IMG/VR virus record: IMGVR_UViG_3300020395_000097
Location: 1-24,404 of that record
Length of the DNA: 24,404 nt
DNA from: a virus
Reading direction: 5' to 3' (one strand)
Shown here: piece after piece, positions 1-7,485 of the stretch
How the letters are laid out: every line of letters begins with the position of its first letter
Numbering within the stretch: position 1 is the first letter of the stretch
The notes under the pieces: model-generated
The model's input: the letters and a program-made list of their open reading frames with translations, nothing else
Database searches by the model: none
What the model was told of the DNA's origin: nothing
Position numbers and translations under genes: made by a program

Positions 1-288
1 ATTTTCTAAAGTATCGAAAGATTTTTGTTCTTGTTCTAAATCTTTTTGAAGTTGTTGAAAAGTTAAATTAGGATTACGTTTAACTCTTTTATAAATCCAT
101 TTAAGAGAATAAGCACTGAGTAAAAACTTTCTGTTTGCATATATATGTGTTTGGTCAGAAAGATAAGACTCAATATTGTCAACAGTAATTTCTTTTTTAT
201 CTTCTTCGTTGGGCAATAAAGAATGCAGCCATTCAACTAACAAACTTTTACCTTTCTTACGTAGCCTCTTAACTTTTTTTCCATTCAT
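1..288 (-). CDS. Conserved hypothetical phage protein, 3' end cut by window
   Basis: An open frame runs from ATG at 288 to the window edge without a stop, giving 96 residues. A good Shine-Dalgarno (AGAGG, 6 nt before ATG) fixes the start, and the gene overlaps the end of the exonuclease gene by 20 nt, so it is the next member of the replication operon. The N-terminus is strongly basic (NGKKVKRLRKKGKS), followed by a mixed helical region and a Lys/Arg-rich KWIYKRVKRNP stretch. I see no catalytic motif. The basic start and the operon position suggest a nucleic-acid-associated role, but that is inference only. Confidence 0.75.
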   Translation of the reverse strand, partial: MNGKKVKRLRKKGKSLLVEWLHSLLPNEEDKKEITVDNIESYLSDQTHIYANRKFLLSAYSLKWIYKRVKRNPNLTFQQLQKDLEQEQKSFDTLEN

Positions 289-1147
289 GTGTTACCTCTT
301 TTACTCGTGGAAGTTTTACAACATTTGTCAAGTATTCTAATTTCTTAGAATATTTAAAAACTCTTAAGCCTTCGCCATCGTTTGCATCTGAGTGACAAAC
401 AAACTTATGTCTACACCAAGTACAACCTCTAGCAATTTTCATGTTGCCAGCTTTACCATCAGGTACTGGATTATAACACAATTCAGGCGGTGTGTCTTTC
501 TTTATTTGAGCTTTAAGTGTTTTAATTCTTTGTTTGATGTTAGGCTTGTCTAACTCTTGTGGTCTAAATAAAGCAAGTTCTCCGCTTTCTTTGTTAAGAG
601 TAAGGAAGCCACCATGCTCTGTACCTTCTGCTTCTTCGTAACCTGCAATCTGTGCCATATAACCAAAAGGATCATCATCAGGTAATGTACCTTCCTTGAA
701 TTTCTTAAAAGCAAAACCTGAAGCAGTTTTAATATCTACAACTTCACCATCAATCTTACAATCCATGTGACCTTTTATCCCGGACACAGTAATTTCTTTT
801 TGTTCATCAGTTACTTCGTGGCCTGCTAAACGAGCTAAGAATAAAACAACTTCTTCTAAGATATGTCCATATAAAAATCTAATCTGTACTGGTGCAGTAA
901 AATTATTCTTTTTATTTTCAGACTTCATGTCATACCAAAGCTGACGATTGGGTTTACCTACATTTGACATTCTTAAAGTAGGTTTATCAACAGGATGTTC
1001 TGCTGACCAGTGCAACAAAGCTTTCTTCATTGCTTCACCAAATGCATCGGCAGTTTCTTCTGAAACATTTAATGATTTGCCTTCTGTAAGGGTATCAAGT
1101 TTGTCGTATATATCTTGTACGAGTGTGTCTAATGTTTTCTTTTTCAT
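269..1147 (-). CDS. Cas4/RecB-like PD-(D/E)XK exonuclease with Cys cluster
   Basis: 292-residue nuclease of the PD-(D/E)XK superfamily. Visible motifs: GHILEE (94-99), the metal-binding core with Asp129 in GHMDC and VVDIK (136-140, Asp138 and Lys140), and Gln166 in AQIAGY (motif IV of RecB-type nucleases). Four cysteines (224, 242, 245, 251; last three in GCTWCRHKFVC) match the arrangement that holds a 4Fe-4S cluster in Cas4 and AddB nucleases. By family it should resect DNA ends or degrade DNA for recombination, replication or recycling of host nucleotides. It takes the place T7 gene 6 exonuclease has next to the polymerase. Its ATG overlaps the stop of the upstream endonuclease as ATGA, implying translational coupling. 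A pure phage recombination exonuclease is the main alternative. Confidence 0.85.
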   Translation of the reverse strand: MKKKTLDTLVQDIYDKLDTLTEGKSLNVSEETADAFGEAMKKALLHWSAEHPVDKPTLRMSNVGKPNRQLWYDMKSENKKNNFTAPVQIRFLYGHILEEVVLFLARLAGHEVTDEQKEITVSGIKGHMDCKIDGEVVDIKTASGFAFKKFKEGTLPDDDPFGYMAQIAGYEEAEGTEHGGFLTLNKESGELALFRPQELDKPNIKQRIKTLKAQIKKDTPPELCYNPVPDGKAGNMKIARGCTWCRHKFVCHSDANDGEGLRVFKYSKKLEYLTNVVKLPRVKEVTHEWKKS

Positions 1148-1431
1148 GTCTTATGTCTCACAAAATTTAATCTTCTTGTATTAGGATTGTAATTTAATAA
1201 TACAACCCCCAACTCTTTTTGTTTATCTGATCGTACTCTTCCTGATCTTCCTGATTTTGTTTTAACATCTATGAGTTTTGTTTTACCATCTTTGGTAGCT
1301 ATTAAATCTGCTGGTCCACTACAACCACAATTTTTAAAAACTTCATATCCATTATCCCATAACCAAGTGACTGCATAATACTCAGCCATGTCTCCTTTTC
1401 TATTATCTTCTGAATGATTAATGTGTTTCAC
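1144..1431 (-). CDS. Small PD-(D/E)XK endonuclease (Holliday-junction-resolvase-like)
   Basis: Compact nuclease, 95 residues from the start chosen here. The frame can be opened at TTG 1440, but the GTG at 1431 has AGGAG 9 nt upstream and gives an N-terminus (NHSEDNRKGDMAE) like that of PD-(D/E)XK resolvase/endonuclease families. Another possible start is ATG 1389. Numbered from GTG, the likely catalytic set is Glu17 (GDMAE), Asp42 (GPADLIA), Asp55 and Lys57 (IDVKTK). The position directly after the polymerase, overlapping its last 14 nt, suggests it substitutes for T7 endonuclease I in resolving branched replication intermediates. Substrate specificity cannot be read from the sequence. Confidence 0.75.
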   Translation of the reverse strand: MKHINHSEDNRKGDMAEYYAVTWLWDNGYEVFKNCGCSGPADLIATKDGKTKLIDVKTKSGRSGRVRSDKQKELGVVLLNYNPNTRRLNFVRHKT

Positions 1432-3184
1432 TCCAATCAACTCCTATCTTGTATTCACCATCCAAAGGACAGTTCATGTTAAAATAATTACCTGCATCTT
1501 TAAGTGCTTGTACTGCAATCTTTCCAAACTCTTCTGCATGTTCGTTCTTTACTTCCACTTGCCATTCATCATGTATGTTGGCAACAAACTTATAATCTAA
1601 ACCTTCATCTTTGGCATTCATATCCAATAGAATCAATGCCTTCTTCATTACGATTGAGCCACCGCCTTGAAGTAAACTGTTCAAAGATGCGTGTGCATTT
1701 CTAATATATATCTTACGACCATCTAATCCTTTGATGAAGCCTTTCGCTGCAGTTCTCGTAACTTTCTCTCTAAGTCGCTTAAATGAAGGTTGATTAGCAA
1801 AGAAGCGTTCCTTAAGTCTTGCTCCATCTTTTTTGCTTCCTCCAACCACTTGTCCAATCTTTGCATCTCCTGCTCCGTACAAGAGTGCATAGATGAAAGT
1901 CTTTGCCTGATCTCTTGATTGAAGTCCTGCAGTTCTTTGATTCCTCGTGTGGATATCTCCGTTAATAATTTCATTTGTAAATTCCTCGTCTTTCATATAA
2001 TGTGCTAACATTCGTAGCTCCAAACCTGAAGCATCAATGCCTACTAATTTGTATCCTTTTTTTACAGTCCAACAAGCTCTACATTCTTTACCATATGGAC
2101 TCTTTAATGATGGAACTTGTGCCATATTAGGCGCTCTGTGGCTCATTCTGCCTGTGATTGTACCATTAGGTATCACAAAACCATGTACTCTGTTGTCTTC
2201 TCTTACTGCTTCAATCCAAGATTCTATCTGTGCAATTCTTTTCTGTAGTAATAAGAACTCAGCGATAAGCTGCGCTTCAGGAATATCTGTAATACGACTG
2301 AGCATTTTTTCATCTACAACAGGCTGTCCTGTAGGTGTAAATTTGTAAGGTTTCCAACCAAAGTCTTGTAAGTATTCTCCTATCTGTTTGCGTGATCCTA
2401 AGTTAAAAGGTTCTTCGTGTGTACGAATAATCTTCTTCTCTCCTTTTGCAAACATATCTTTTTCTTCTAAAGAAAGATGTACTCCTTTTCTTGTATCTAA
2501 GTTAAGGCCCAACTTAGATAATGCACCTTTCTGTGTATACTTAGGTACAATTTCTTCACGTACTGTTTTAGGTTTGAATGTTTCGTGTACTTCTGTTTCT
2601 ACTTCAGCCATTCGTTTGTATAATTCAGCCAATAGTTTCTCAGCTTTAAGTTTGTCAAATTCAAAACCATTTACTTCTTGTTGTTTAACAATGTCTCCGA
2701 CTAGGTGTTCTAAATCTATAGATTCTTTGGAAAATCCTCTTGCTTCTTTTCTAAGAACATTAAGAACAAGAGTATTAACTTGAACATCTCTAACACAGTA
2801 GTCCATCATTTCTTGTGAGTACTTACTGTAATCATCGAAGTCTATCTTAGGAAGATTAATATCAGGATGATATCCCCACATGTTTAAACTGTGTCCACCT
2901 TCTCTGATTGGATTAAATAACCTAGAAAGAATTAAAGTATCTATAAGTTTCTTATTAGAAAGATCGACATTCATTAATCTTTTAACAACAGGAACATCGA
3001 AGCCTATAATATTGTGGCCTATCAATGTGTCTGCTGATTGGAGTAACTCAAGACCTGACTCTAGTTGGTGAGGAGCAAACTTATATATTTGACCAGAATC
3101 AGCATCTTGAGCTACGATGCACCATACTTTGGTAGCATTTAAATCATCGGTTTCAATGTCGAATACTAATCTAAGCATAGTCAT
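1418..3184 (-). CDS. DNA polymerase A family, T7-like with 3'-5' exonuclease
   Basis: 588-residue replicative polymerase. Exonuclease domain: FDIETD with Asp9/Glu11 (exo I), GHNIIGFD with Asp63 (exo II), Tyr129-x3-Asp133 (exo III); all carboxylates are present, so proofreading should be active. Polymerase domain: TGRMSHRAPNMAQVP (354-368 region), motif A GIDASGLELR (Asp384, Glu389), motif B RDQAKTFIY (Arg424, Lys428, Tyr432) and motif C HDE (538-540). It aligns by eye along its length with T7 gp5 (704 aa). The region matching the T7 thioredoxin-binding loop (about 190-262 here) looks shorter, so processivity may be achieved differently. Tyr432 matches T7 Tyr526, the dideoxy-tolerant residue. 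Two in-frame ATGs (3184, 3178) compete for the start. It overlaps the primase-helicase stop by 14 nt in one operon. Confidence 0.97.
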   Translation of the reverse strand: MTMLRLVFDIETDDLNATKVWCIVAQDADSGQIYKFAPHQLESGLELLQSADTLIGHNIIGFDVPVVKRLMNVDLSNKKLIDTLILSRLFNPIREGGHSLNMWGYHPDINLPKIDFDDYSKYSQEMMDYCVRDVQVNTLVLNVLRKEARGFSKESIDLEHLVGDIVKQQEVNGFEFDKLKAEKLLAELYKRMAEVETEVHETFKPKTVREEIVPKYTQKGALSKLGLNLDTRKGVHLSLEEKDMFAKGEKKIIRTHEEPFNLGSRKQIGEYLQDFGWKPYKFTPTGQPVVDEKMLSRITDIPEAQLIAEFLLLQKRIAQIESWIEAVREDNRVHGFVIPNGTITGRMSHRAPNMAQVPSLKSPYGKECRACWTVKKGYKLVGIDASGLELRMLAHYMKDEEFTNEIINGDIHTRNQRTAGLQSRDQAKTFIYALLYGAGDAKIGQVVGGSKKDGARLKERFFANQPSFKRLREKVTRTAAKGFIKGLDGRKIYIRNAHASLNSLLQGGGSIVMKKALILLDMNAKDEGLDYKFVANIHDEWQVEVKNEHAEEFGKIAVQALKDAGNYFNMNCPLDGEYKIGVDWSETH

Positions 3185-4889
3185 TGAACTCTAAATCGTT
3201 ATCATCACCTTCGAAATCTTCCAAAGGTTTTTCTTTTAATCTTCCTGTTTCTCTGTCGTAGACTAACTTAGCAGCCAAACCAACATCACCTGTATATCTA
3301 GATTTTAATACTCTAAGTTGTGTAGTGTTGGCTTCTTCAGGATCATCTGCTTGTTGGTTTCTTTCTAAGGCTATGACACAATCACTAAGCTGTGCTATGG
3401 ATTGAGATCCTCTAAGGTGACTAAGACTTACTTGTATTCCATTCTCGTGTCCTTTGTTACCATCGACTCTTCTCAAGTGAGATACAAGTATCATTCCTGC
3501 ACCTGTTTCTTCACATATAGATCTTAGTCTAGTCATAATTGAATCGATGGCTCTACGCTCATCTCCTTCTACTGTGGCTGAGACTAACATGTGTAAGTGA
3601 TCAACAACTATCCACTTACATCCACAACCAACAATCATGTATCTTAGTTTAGAAAAGATATCTTCGATAGAGTTAGCGCCAAAGTGTGCATGAATCCATA
3701 CACGATTCTCGTTATCTCCGTTGTAAAGTATATCGAAGTAGTTATCTAATTCTTCTTTTGAAAATCTTTCTAGCTCTTGATCAATGTACAATCTTGCGTT
3801 GGCTTCAATGGATAAGATACCACTGATGGTTCTGTTAGGATCTTCCTCAAGTGCAATGATACCTACATTATCTTCTGTGTTTTTAATGAGCCAATGTTCT
3901 AGCTCACGAGTGACTGAAGACTTACCCAAACCTGTACCACCTGTAAAGGTGACAAGTTCTCCTTGTCTTAAGCCATATAATTTCTTGTTCAATCCTGCAT
4001 AAGGATAAGGAACACTCGGTTTCTTTTCCCTGTTCATAAACTTATTCTTAAAGTCAGAGACATTGATTACACCTGATGGTGTATATGTCTTAGCTTCCCA
4101 CCAAGATTGATTGTATGCGCTCTTAGCTCCTTCAATGAGCATATCATTGGCATCTTTGTATCCATTAGGAATACGCATGATCTTAGCTTTGTTAGGTGTA
4201 AGTAATCTAGCTACCTTCTTTGCTGCCTCTTGACCTGCTTTGTCTCTGTCAAAACATATTACAACAGTGTCAAAGCTTTCAACAAACTCTAAACTATTTT
4301 TAATATCTCTGACTGCACCTGCTGCACCTGTCTTGATGCTGACTACAGGCCACTTAGATCCTAGCATTTCGTATGCAGCTAGAGCATCGAACTCACCTTC
4401 AACGATGGTAAGATACTTACCTTTGCTTTTGAATAACTGTTCACCGAACAAACCACTCTCAGAAATTTCACCTGTGATGCGGAAATCTTTCTTAGTTCCC
4501 GGCGGTGTTTCTGTTTTAACTTTGGTTGCAGTTAGTTTGTTATCAGAGTAGTACGGAAAGACTTGTGATTTTATTACAGACTTTCCTTTGTGATCGTGAC
4601 CATTGATTACTTTAACACCATACTTCCTTGCTGTTTTCTCAGCTATATTTCTGTGGTCTATCTTAGAGAAGACACCATTTCTAGGTACTTCTAAAGCATA
4701 GTGTTTGTTGTCTTTTAATTTTGTAACTGTTGCTTCCATTCCTTTTTCCTCACCTGTTTTATTGTAGTAGTCTTGTATAAAAGTATCACAACTAAAACAC
4801 TTAGCTGATCCATCTTCATTAACTGAACAAGCATCACTACTATCGCAAACAGGACAAGGTTTATGAAATTCTACAAATTCTGTATTCAT
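3171..4889 (-). CDS. DNA primase-helicase, T7 gp4-like
   Basis: 572-residue bifunctional primase and replicative helicase. Order of domains: zinc ribbon with Cys12-x2-Cys15 and Cys31-x2-Cys34; TOPRIM primase with Glu164 (IVEGEFDA) and Asp214/Asp216 (CFDRDKAG); linker; DnaB-type RecA helicase with Walker A GGTGLGKS (317-324), Walker B IVVDHLH (427-433), sensor His471 region in ILVSHLRR, and LRGSQSIAQ (492-500). The length is close to T7 gp4. The C-terminus is acidic (DFEGDDNDLEFNDYA), like the T7 gp4 tail that contacts the polymerase. The start is set by AGGAG 8 nt before ATG. It sits between the SSB-side genes and the polymerase, in a leader that carries a repeated motif (see 4890-5020). Confidence 0.97.
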   Translation of the reverse strand: MNTEFVEFHKPCPVCDSSDACSVNEDGSAKCFSCDTFIQDYYNKTGEEKGMEATVTKLKDNKHYALEVPRNGVFSKIDHRNIAEKTARKYGVKVINGHDHKGKSVIKSQVFPYYSDNKLTATKVKTETPPGTKKDFRITGEISESGLFGEQLFKSKGKYLTIVEGEFDALAAYEMLGSKWPVVSIKTGAAGAVRDIKNSLEFVESFDTVVICFDRDKAGQEAAKKVARLLTPNKAKIMRIPNGYKDANDMLIEGAKSAYNQSWWEAKTYTPSGVINVSDFKNKFMNREKKPSVPYPYAGLNKKLYGLRQGELVTFTGGTGLGKSSVTRELEHWLIKNTEDNVGIIALEEDPNRTISGILSIEANARLYIDQELERFSKEELDNYFDILYNGDNENRVWIHAHFGANSIEDIFSKLRYMIVGCGCKWIVVDHLHMLVSATVEGDERRAIDSIMTRLRSICEETGAGMILVSHLRRVDGNKGHENGIQVSLSHLRGSQSIAQLSDCVIALERNQQADDPEEANTTQLRVLKSRYTGDVGLAAKLVYDRETGRLKEKPLEDFEGDDNDLEFNDYA

Positions 4890-5020
4890 CTTGTTTGCTC
4901 CTTTAAAAATTGCCTACCACCTACCGAAGTTTAAAAGGTACTTCCTACCTGTGTTTCTATGGCTTGAGTTTTAACATGTCTCATTTAACTCACCACGTGA
5001 ATCAGTGAGTACCATAGTTG
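4890..5020 (-). promoter_or_regulatory. Structured leader before the primase-helicase gene
   Basis: 131 nt between genes. Read on the minus strand: a 6-bp CTATGG/CCATAG inverted repeat encloses an inner ACTCAC/GTGAGT hairpin (4988-5010), followed by a GGTAGG-rich stretch and then the SD of the helicase gene. The plus-strand block 4911-4928 (TGCCTACCA-CCTACCGAA) recurs at 8476-8496 upstream of another minus gene. A 14-codon frame with a good SD (AGAGGA, 9 nt before ATG near 5007) lies inside and could be a leader peptide. No promoter is evident here. Function is unknown. Confidence 0.45.
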
Positions 5021-5311
5021 TTAGTCCTCTTCAGGAGGAAAAGCATCTGTCTCTTCGATGTCAACTTCAGGTAGTGCTACTTCACCAGAAGGTACTTCAA
5101 CACCTTCATTATCGTTGTTGACTAACTGTACAATTCGACTGGAAAAGAAATTGATACTTGCTTGTATCTCTTCCAAATCAAGAGTCATGTTTGCTTTCTT
5201 TTGATTGAGTCTTTGAAGTCTACCAAAGATGGCTTGTCCTTCTTCAGGTAAATCATCTACGTTTAGTTGTACTCCATCGATCTCAATGTAAGGTTTTTGT
5301 TCTTCGTTCAT
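5021..5311 (-). CDS. Small conserved phage protein (DUF6447-like)
   Basis: 96 residues. The N-terminal part (YIEIDGVQLNVDDLPEEGQA, then a helical stretch with Leu/Gln heptads to about residue 63) resembles from memory the DUF6447 type of small proteins: a short beta-hairpin IDG-x-x-x-VDDL followed by a coiled coil. The last 30 residues are acidic and proline-rich. AGGAG lies 6 nt before the ATG. It lies between the SSB and primase-helicase genes, 12 nt after the SSB gene. No enzymatic motif is seen. A structural or regulatory helper in replication is only inferred from its place. Confidence 0.7.
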   Translation of the reverse strand: MNEEQKPYIEIDGVQLNVDDLPEEGQAIFGRLQRLNQKKANMTLDLEEIQASINFFSSRIVQLVNNDNEGVEVPSGEVALPEVDIEETDAFPPEED

Positions 5312-5323
5312 TACTGACTCCTA

Positions 5324-5752
5324 TTAAAATTCAATATCATCAGCACCATCAAGCACATCAAACTCATCTTCACTTCCATCACTGTATGGAACGTGATCTA
5401 TGACTTGTATTGCTTGAAGGTCTAAACGATTAAAAGTTCCGAACTTATTCTCAACAGTCTTAGGTTGAAACTGAACTTTTATTTTAGAACCATTACCTAT
5501 TGGCTGATCAAAAGGATTCTTAGCTGCATCCACAACACGTACTGGTGGATTAGTAGAACCATCAGGCCTTAGGTAATACTTTTTGAAGAACAACGCAGGT
5601 TGCTCGTCAATTTCTTTGATCTTATGACCATCAGCTTCATACTTAGCAGCAGTTTCTTTGTCTACTACTAGAGTACACTGATAGGTAGGCGGATCAAAGG
5701 TGTCGTTGGGTTTTGTTGCGCTTACCCAATAAGCGATTCCTTCTTCTATCAT
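5324..5752 (-). CDS. Single-stranded DNA-binding protein, T7 gp2.5-like
   Basis: 142 residues. The core (AYWVSATKPND..., TCTLVVDKE-type strands, FFKKYYLRPDGS, GSKIKVQFQPKTVENKFGTFNRLDLQAIQVID) has the alternating beta pattern of phage SSBs with one OB fold. The tail is strongly acidic and ends in Phe (SDGSEDEFDVLDGADDIEF), as in T7 gp2.5, where the acidic tail and terminal Phe bind the polymerase and helicase. It is shorter than T7 gp2.5 (232 aa). GGAGG 7 nt before ATG sets the start. It is the first gene of the replication operon, about 40 nt downstream of the predicted start of a consensus promoter (5801-5829). Confidence 0.85.
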   Translation of the reverse strand: MIEEGIAYWVSATKPNDTFDPPTYQCTLVVDKETAAKYEADGHKIKEIDEQPALFFKKYYLRPDGSTNPPVRVVDAAKNPFDQPIGNGSKIKVQFQPKTVENKFGTFNRLDLQAIQVIDHVPYSDGSEDEFDVLDGADDIEF

Positions 5753-5800
5753 ATAAGGTCCTCCATATTAAAGAAGTTATTGTCGTTAAACATTAGGTGG

Positions 5801-5829
5801 ATTATACAGGAATCCAATGCTAATGTCAA
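5801..5829 (-). promoter_or_regulatory. Consensus sigma70 promoter for the replication operon
   Basis: On the minus strand TTGACA (5829-5824) is followed by exactly 17 nt and TATAAT (5806-5801): 12 of 12 consensus positions. Transcription should start near 5794, about 40 nt before the SSB ATG. It is the proximal of two promoters for this operon. Confidence 0.9.
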
Positions 5830-5849
5830 GCACTAAATGAAATATAATA

Positions 5850-6018
5850 GAGAAAGTTGTGAGGGTTTATGGAGTCACGAATGCCCTCACGCACTCGCCT
5901 GTTGTAGAAACAGGTGTATCTAAGCGACCTGTGTATAGGTATTGTGTTGTGTTGTGTTGCTTATATTACACGACTCGTAGTGAGTATACACTTCTCATCA
6001 TTTATATTTCTTTTCGTA
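5850..6018 (-). ncRNA. Candidate non-coding RNA between two promoters
   Basis: A stretch of about 170 nt downstream of the promoter at 6025-6053 with no credible gene on either strand. It contains two clear hairpins: 5898-5914 (CCTGTT, 5-nt loop, AACAGG) and 5859-5890 (GTGAGGG, 18-nt loop, CCCTCAC). The second is followed on the minus strand by a pyrimidine-rich stretch that might end transcription. A 5-base tandem repeat (TTGTG, 3.6 copies, 5942-5959 on plus) lies near its 5' part. An 11-codon frame with no SD is the only ORF seen. The call is inference: it could equally be a long leader feeding into the SSB operon. Confidence 0.4.
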
Positions 6019-6024
6019 TATAGT

Positions 6025-6053
6025 ATTGTAGGTACAGATTTAAAATCTGTCAA
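6025..6053 (-). promoter_or_regulatory. Sigma70 promoter with operator palindrome in its spacer
   Basis: On the minus strand TTGACA (6053-6048), 17 nt, then TACAAT (6030-6025): 11 of 12 consensus positions. Its start near 6018 lies about 270 nt before the SSB gene, so it either makes a long leader or a separate small RNA. A perfect palindrome covers the end of the -35 box and most of the spacer, so regulation by a bound protein is likely. Confidence 0.85.
6034..6050. promoter_or_regulatory. Operator-like 17-bp palindrome
   Basis: ACAGATTT-A-AAATCTGT is a perfect inverted repeat with one central base. It overlaps the last three bases of the -35 box and most of the spacer of the promoter at 6025-6053. 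An imperfect copy sits in the same phase in the promoter at 15320-15348. This is the geometry of a repressor site; no repressor gene is recognised in the window. Confidence 0.6.
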
Positions 6054-6056
6054 GTT

Positions 6057-6554
6057 TTATTTTCTGTTATCCATTACAACAATCATCAATGGTCTAAGAT
6101 AACCAGTCTTAGGTTCTATTCCATCGTCTGTTGCAAATTTAAAACCATATAATCCTTTTGGTTTTTCTAAAAATCTAAGTTGTATGTTATCTCTTGATCT
6201 AAAGTTTTTAGTATCCCAAAAATATTGATGGAAATAAACAGAGTTTGTCGAAGCAGGTAGCAAGAAAACACATAAACAATTTGATTCATAAGCTTTCTTA
6301 ATAAAGTTAGGTATGTTTCTATCATACATTGGATGACAATAAATAATCTCACCATCCCAATCTTGATTCAAGGCATTGTTTTCTTTTGTCCAATACTTAT
6401 CTACCAAATGATTCTTGTCAGATGCACAAGCATCCACAGTAAAATCAAACTCATCTGATAATTCTTTCCATATTTCTTTTGGAGTTCTAATGTATTCCAT
6501 TTTCAATTCTTTTTTAGAATCGAATGAATATAAATTTAAATGTTCTTTTGTCAT
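6057..6554 (-). CDS. Dam-like DNA N6-adenine methyltransferase (phage type), motif altered
   Basis: 165 residues matching the pattern of small phage N6-adenine methyltransferases: TPKEIWKELSDEF (24-36), FTVDACAS (38-45), YWTKENNALNQDW (54-66), the motif IV position at 74-77, FIKKAYE (84-90) and LLPAST (98-103), then IQLRFLEKP. The family normally has NPPY or DPPY at motif IV; here it is HPMY, so the base-binding Asn/Asp is His and the second Pro is Met. Activity is therefore uncertain. The start has GAGG 8 nt upstream and overlaps the preceding gene as ATGA. It would methylate adenine in phage DNA, perhaps against host restriction. Confidence 0.7.
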   Translation of the reverse strand: MTKEHLNLYSFDSKKELKMEYIRTPKEIWKELSDEFDFTVDACASDKNHLVDKYWTKENNALNQDWDGEIIYCHPMYDRNIPNFIKKAYESNCLCVFLLPASTNSVYFHQYFWDTKNFRSRDNIQLRFLEKPKGLYGFKFATDDGIEPKTGYLRPLMIVVMDNRK

Positions 6555-6790
6555 TTTTTATTCCTCTGTGTATAATCATAAAAGAATTTCTTTGGATTCT
6601 CTAATCCATTTATGATCTTTATTCTTTTAAGGCCATGCATCTTGAACTTAGCCTTCGTTAGCAGCTCGAAGTCTTTAAGATTGTCAAGACGAATCACCAC
6701 TGACATATCTTTAAACTGTCTCAAGTACTCTCGTGCTTCTACAATGCCTTTGAGTTTAAGATTCAAACCATTCCAAATGTAATCAGTCAT
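6551..6790 (-). CDS. Hypothetical protein
   Basis: 79 residues, not recognised. It has a mixed alpha/beta pattern (VVIRLDNLKDFELLTKAKFKM, then LKRIKIINGL) with a basic C-terminus ending in RNKK. No Cys cluster, membrane segment or catalytic motif. AGGAG is 4 nt before ATG. It overlaps both neighbours (8 nt upstream, ATGA downstream), so it is translationally coupled to the methyltransferase-like gene; a joint role is possible but unproven. Confidence 0.7.
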   Translation of the reverse strand: MTDYIWNGLNLKLKGIVEAREYLRQFKDMSVVIRLDNLKDFELLTKAKFKMHGLKRIKIINGLENPKKFFYDYTQRNKK

Positions 6791-6995
6791 CTTTCTCCTT
6801 CCATACGTCTACTAAATTTCCATCAACCTGATAAATGTATTGAGGATAATCTAAATTAGGATCATTCCACAAAGCACTAGAACAATGGTCATCAACAATA
6901 CCTTCCATGTGTAAACGTCTTATTTCTGCATTGTCCTTTGCCTCAATCTCAATAGTAATAGTTTCTATTCTTGTGATTTTATATTTCTTAGTCAT
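6783..6995 (-). CDS. Hypothetical protein
   Basis: 70 residues from the ATG at 6995, chosen because GGGAG lies 7 nt upstream and because longer readings would run far into the next gene. The sequence begins MTKKYKITRIETITIEIEAKDNAEIRRL and ends VWKEKDD. The pattern (beta strands, then A-x-x-x-x-A helix) recalls the short small-protein fold also seen at 7556-7738 and 12115-12303. No function is recognised. It overlaps the upstream gene by 8 nt. Confidence 0.7.
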   Translation of the reverse strand: MTKKYKITRIETITIEIEAKDNAEIRRLHMEGIVDDHCSSALWNDPNLDYPQYIYQVDGNLVDVWKEKDD

Positions 6996-7485
6996 CTTTT
7001 TTCTCCCACCAATTAGGCTTGGCTCTGCCTTGTTCCCATTTAGCATAATGTTTCTCGTTGATACAGTAGTCACGATAGGCTTTGATAGGATCATCGTCTT
7101 TGTATTGATCGGGCATAGCCTGTGCAACTGGTGTTTGTTCAGTTGAAATTTCTATATTATCAGGCCATTTAGATAAAGGGTTTCTTAGTTTAGTTATACT
7201 TGCATGTTCTTTCCCATATCTATATTTGTATTCATTACCTAATTCTAAAAAATGTAAATACAACCATAAATAATTAGCACTACATTCTCTTGCCCAAACA
7301 GTACAAGGATGATTCCAGTAAGCTCTTTTATATAGGCCTACCTCATCTGCATAGTCATCACCATCTAACTCTCGATGTGCTGTGCATAACATCTGAGCAG
7401 TTTCAAGCGGCATCTTGACTAACATCTTATCAGGCTGTGCTTGTGCTGAAACGATTGGGCTTTCATCAAAATAAAATATGTTCAT
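6988..7485 (-). CDS. Conserved phage protein, function unknown
   Basis: 165 residues of a type I recall as common in marine and other phages: N-terminus MNIFYFDESP, then DKMLVKMPLETAQMLCTAHRELDG (19-42), NHPCTVWARECSANYLWLYLHFLELGNEYKYRYGK (58-92), and a C-terminal TPVAQAMPDQYK...AYRDYCINEKHYAKW. The dense conserved His, Trp, Arg and Tyr suggest an enzyme or nucleic-acid binder, but I know of no established function. The start overlaps a tiny membrane-peptide ORF as ATGA. It ends in WWEKKDD, resembling the end of the following gene (VWKEKDD) because both encode the next start region. Confidence 0.85.
   Translation of the reverse strand: MNIFYFDESPIVSAQAQPDKMLVKMPLETAQMLCTAHRELDGDDYADEVGLYKRAYWNHPCTVWARECSANYLWLYLHFLELGNEYKYRYGKEHASITKLRNPLSKWPDNIEISTEQTPVAQAMPDQYKDDDPIKAYRDYCINEKHYAKWEQGRAKPNWWEKKDD

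Noticed and set aside
1723-1974. 83-codon frame on the minus strand inside the polymerase gene
   Set aside because: It lies wholly within the conserved polymerase motif A-B region in another frame and has no SD; a shadow frame.
4911-4928. Glutamine riboswitch-like GGTAGG element
   Set aside because: The conserved core words of that class (CGUUCA and GGACGGAAGUAGG) are absent; only a short GTAGG resemblance.
5850-6018. tRNA or tRNA-like gene
   Set aside because: No T-loop GTTCRA sequence and no 7-bp acceptor plus anticodon arm arrangement.
6996-7127. Longer start for the gene at 6783-6995
   Set aside because: The extra 44 residues run antisense to nothing but deep inside the neighbouring coding gene, and a good SD precedes the later ATG.
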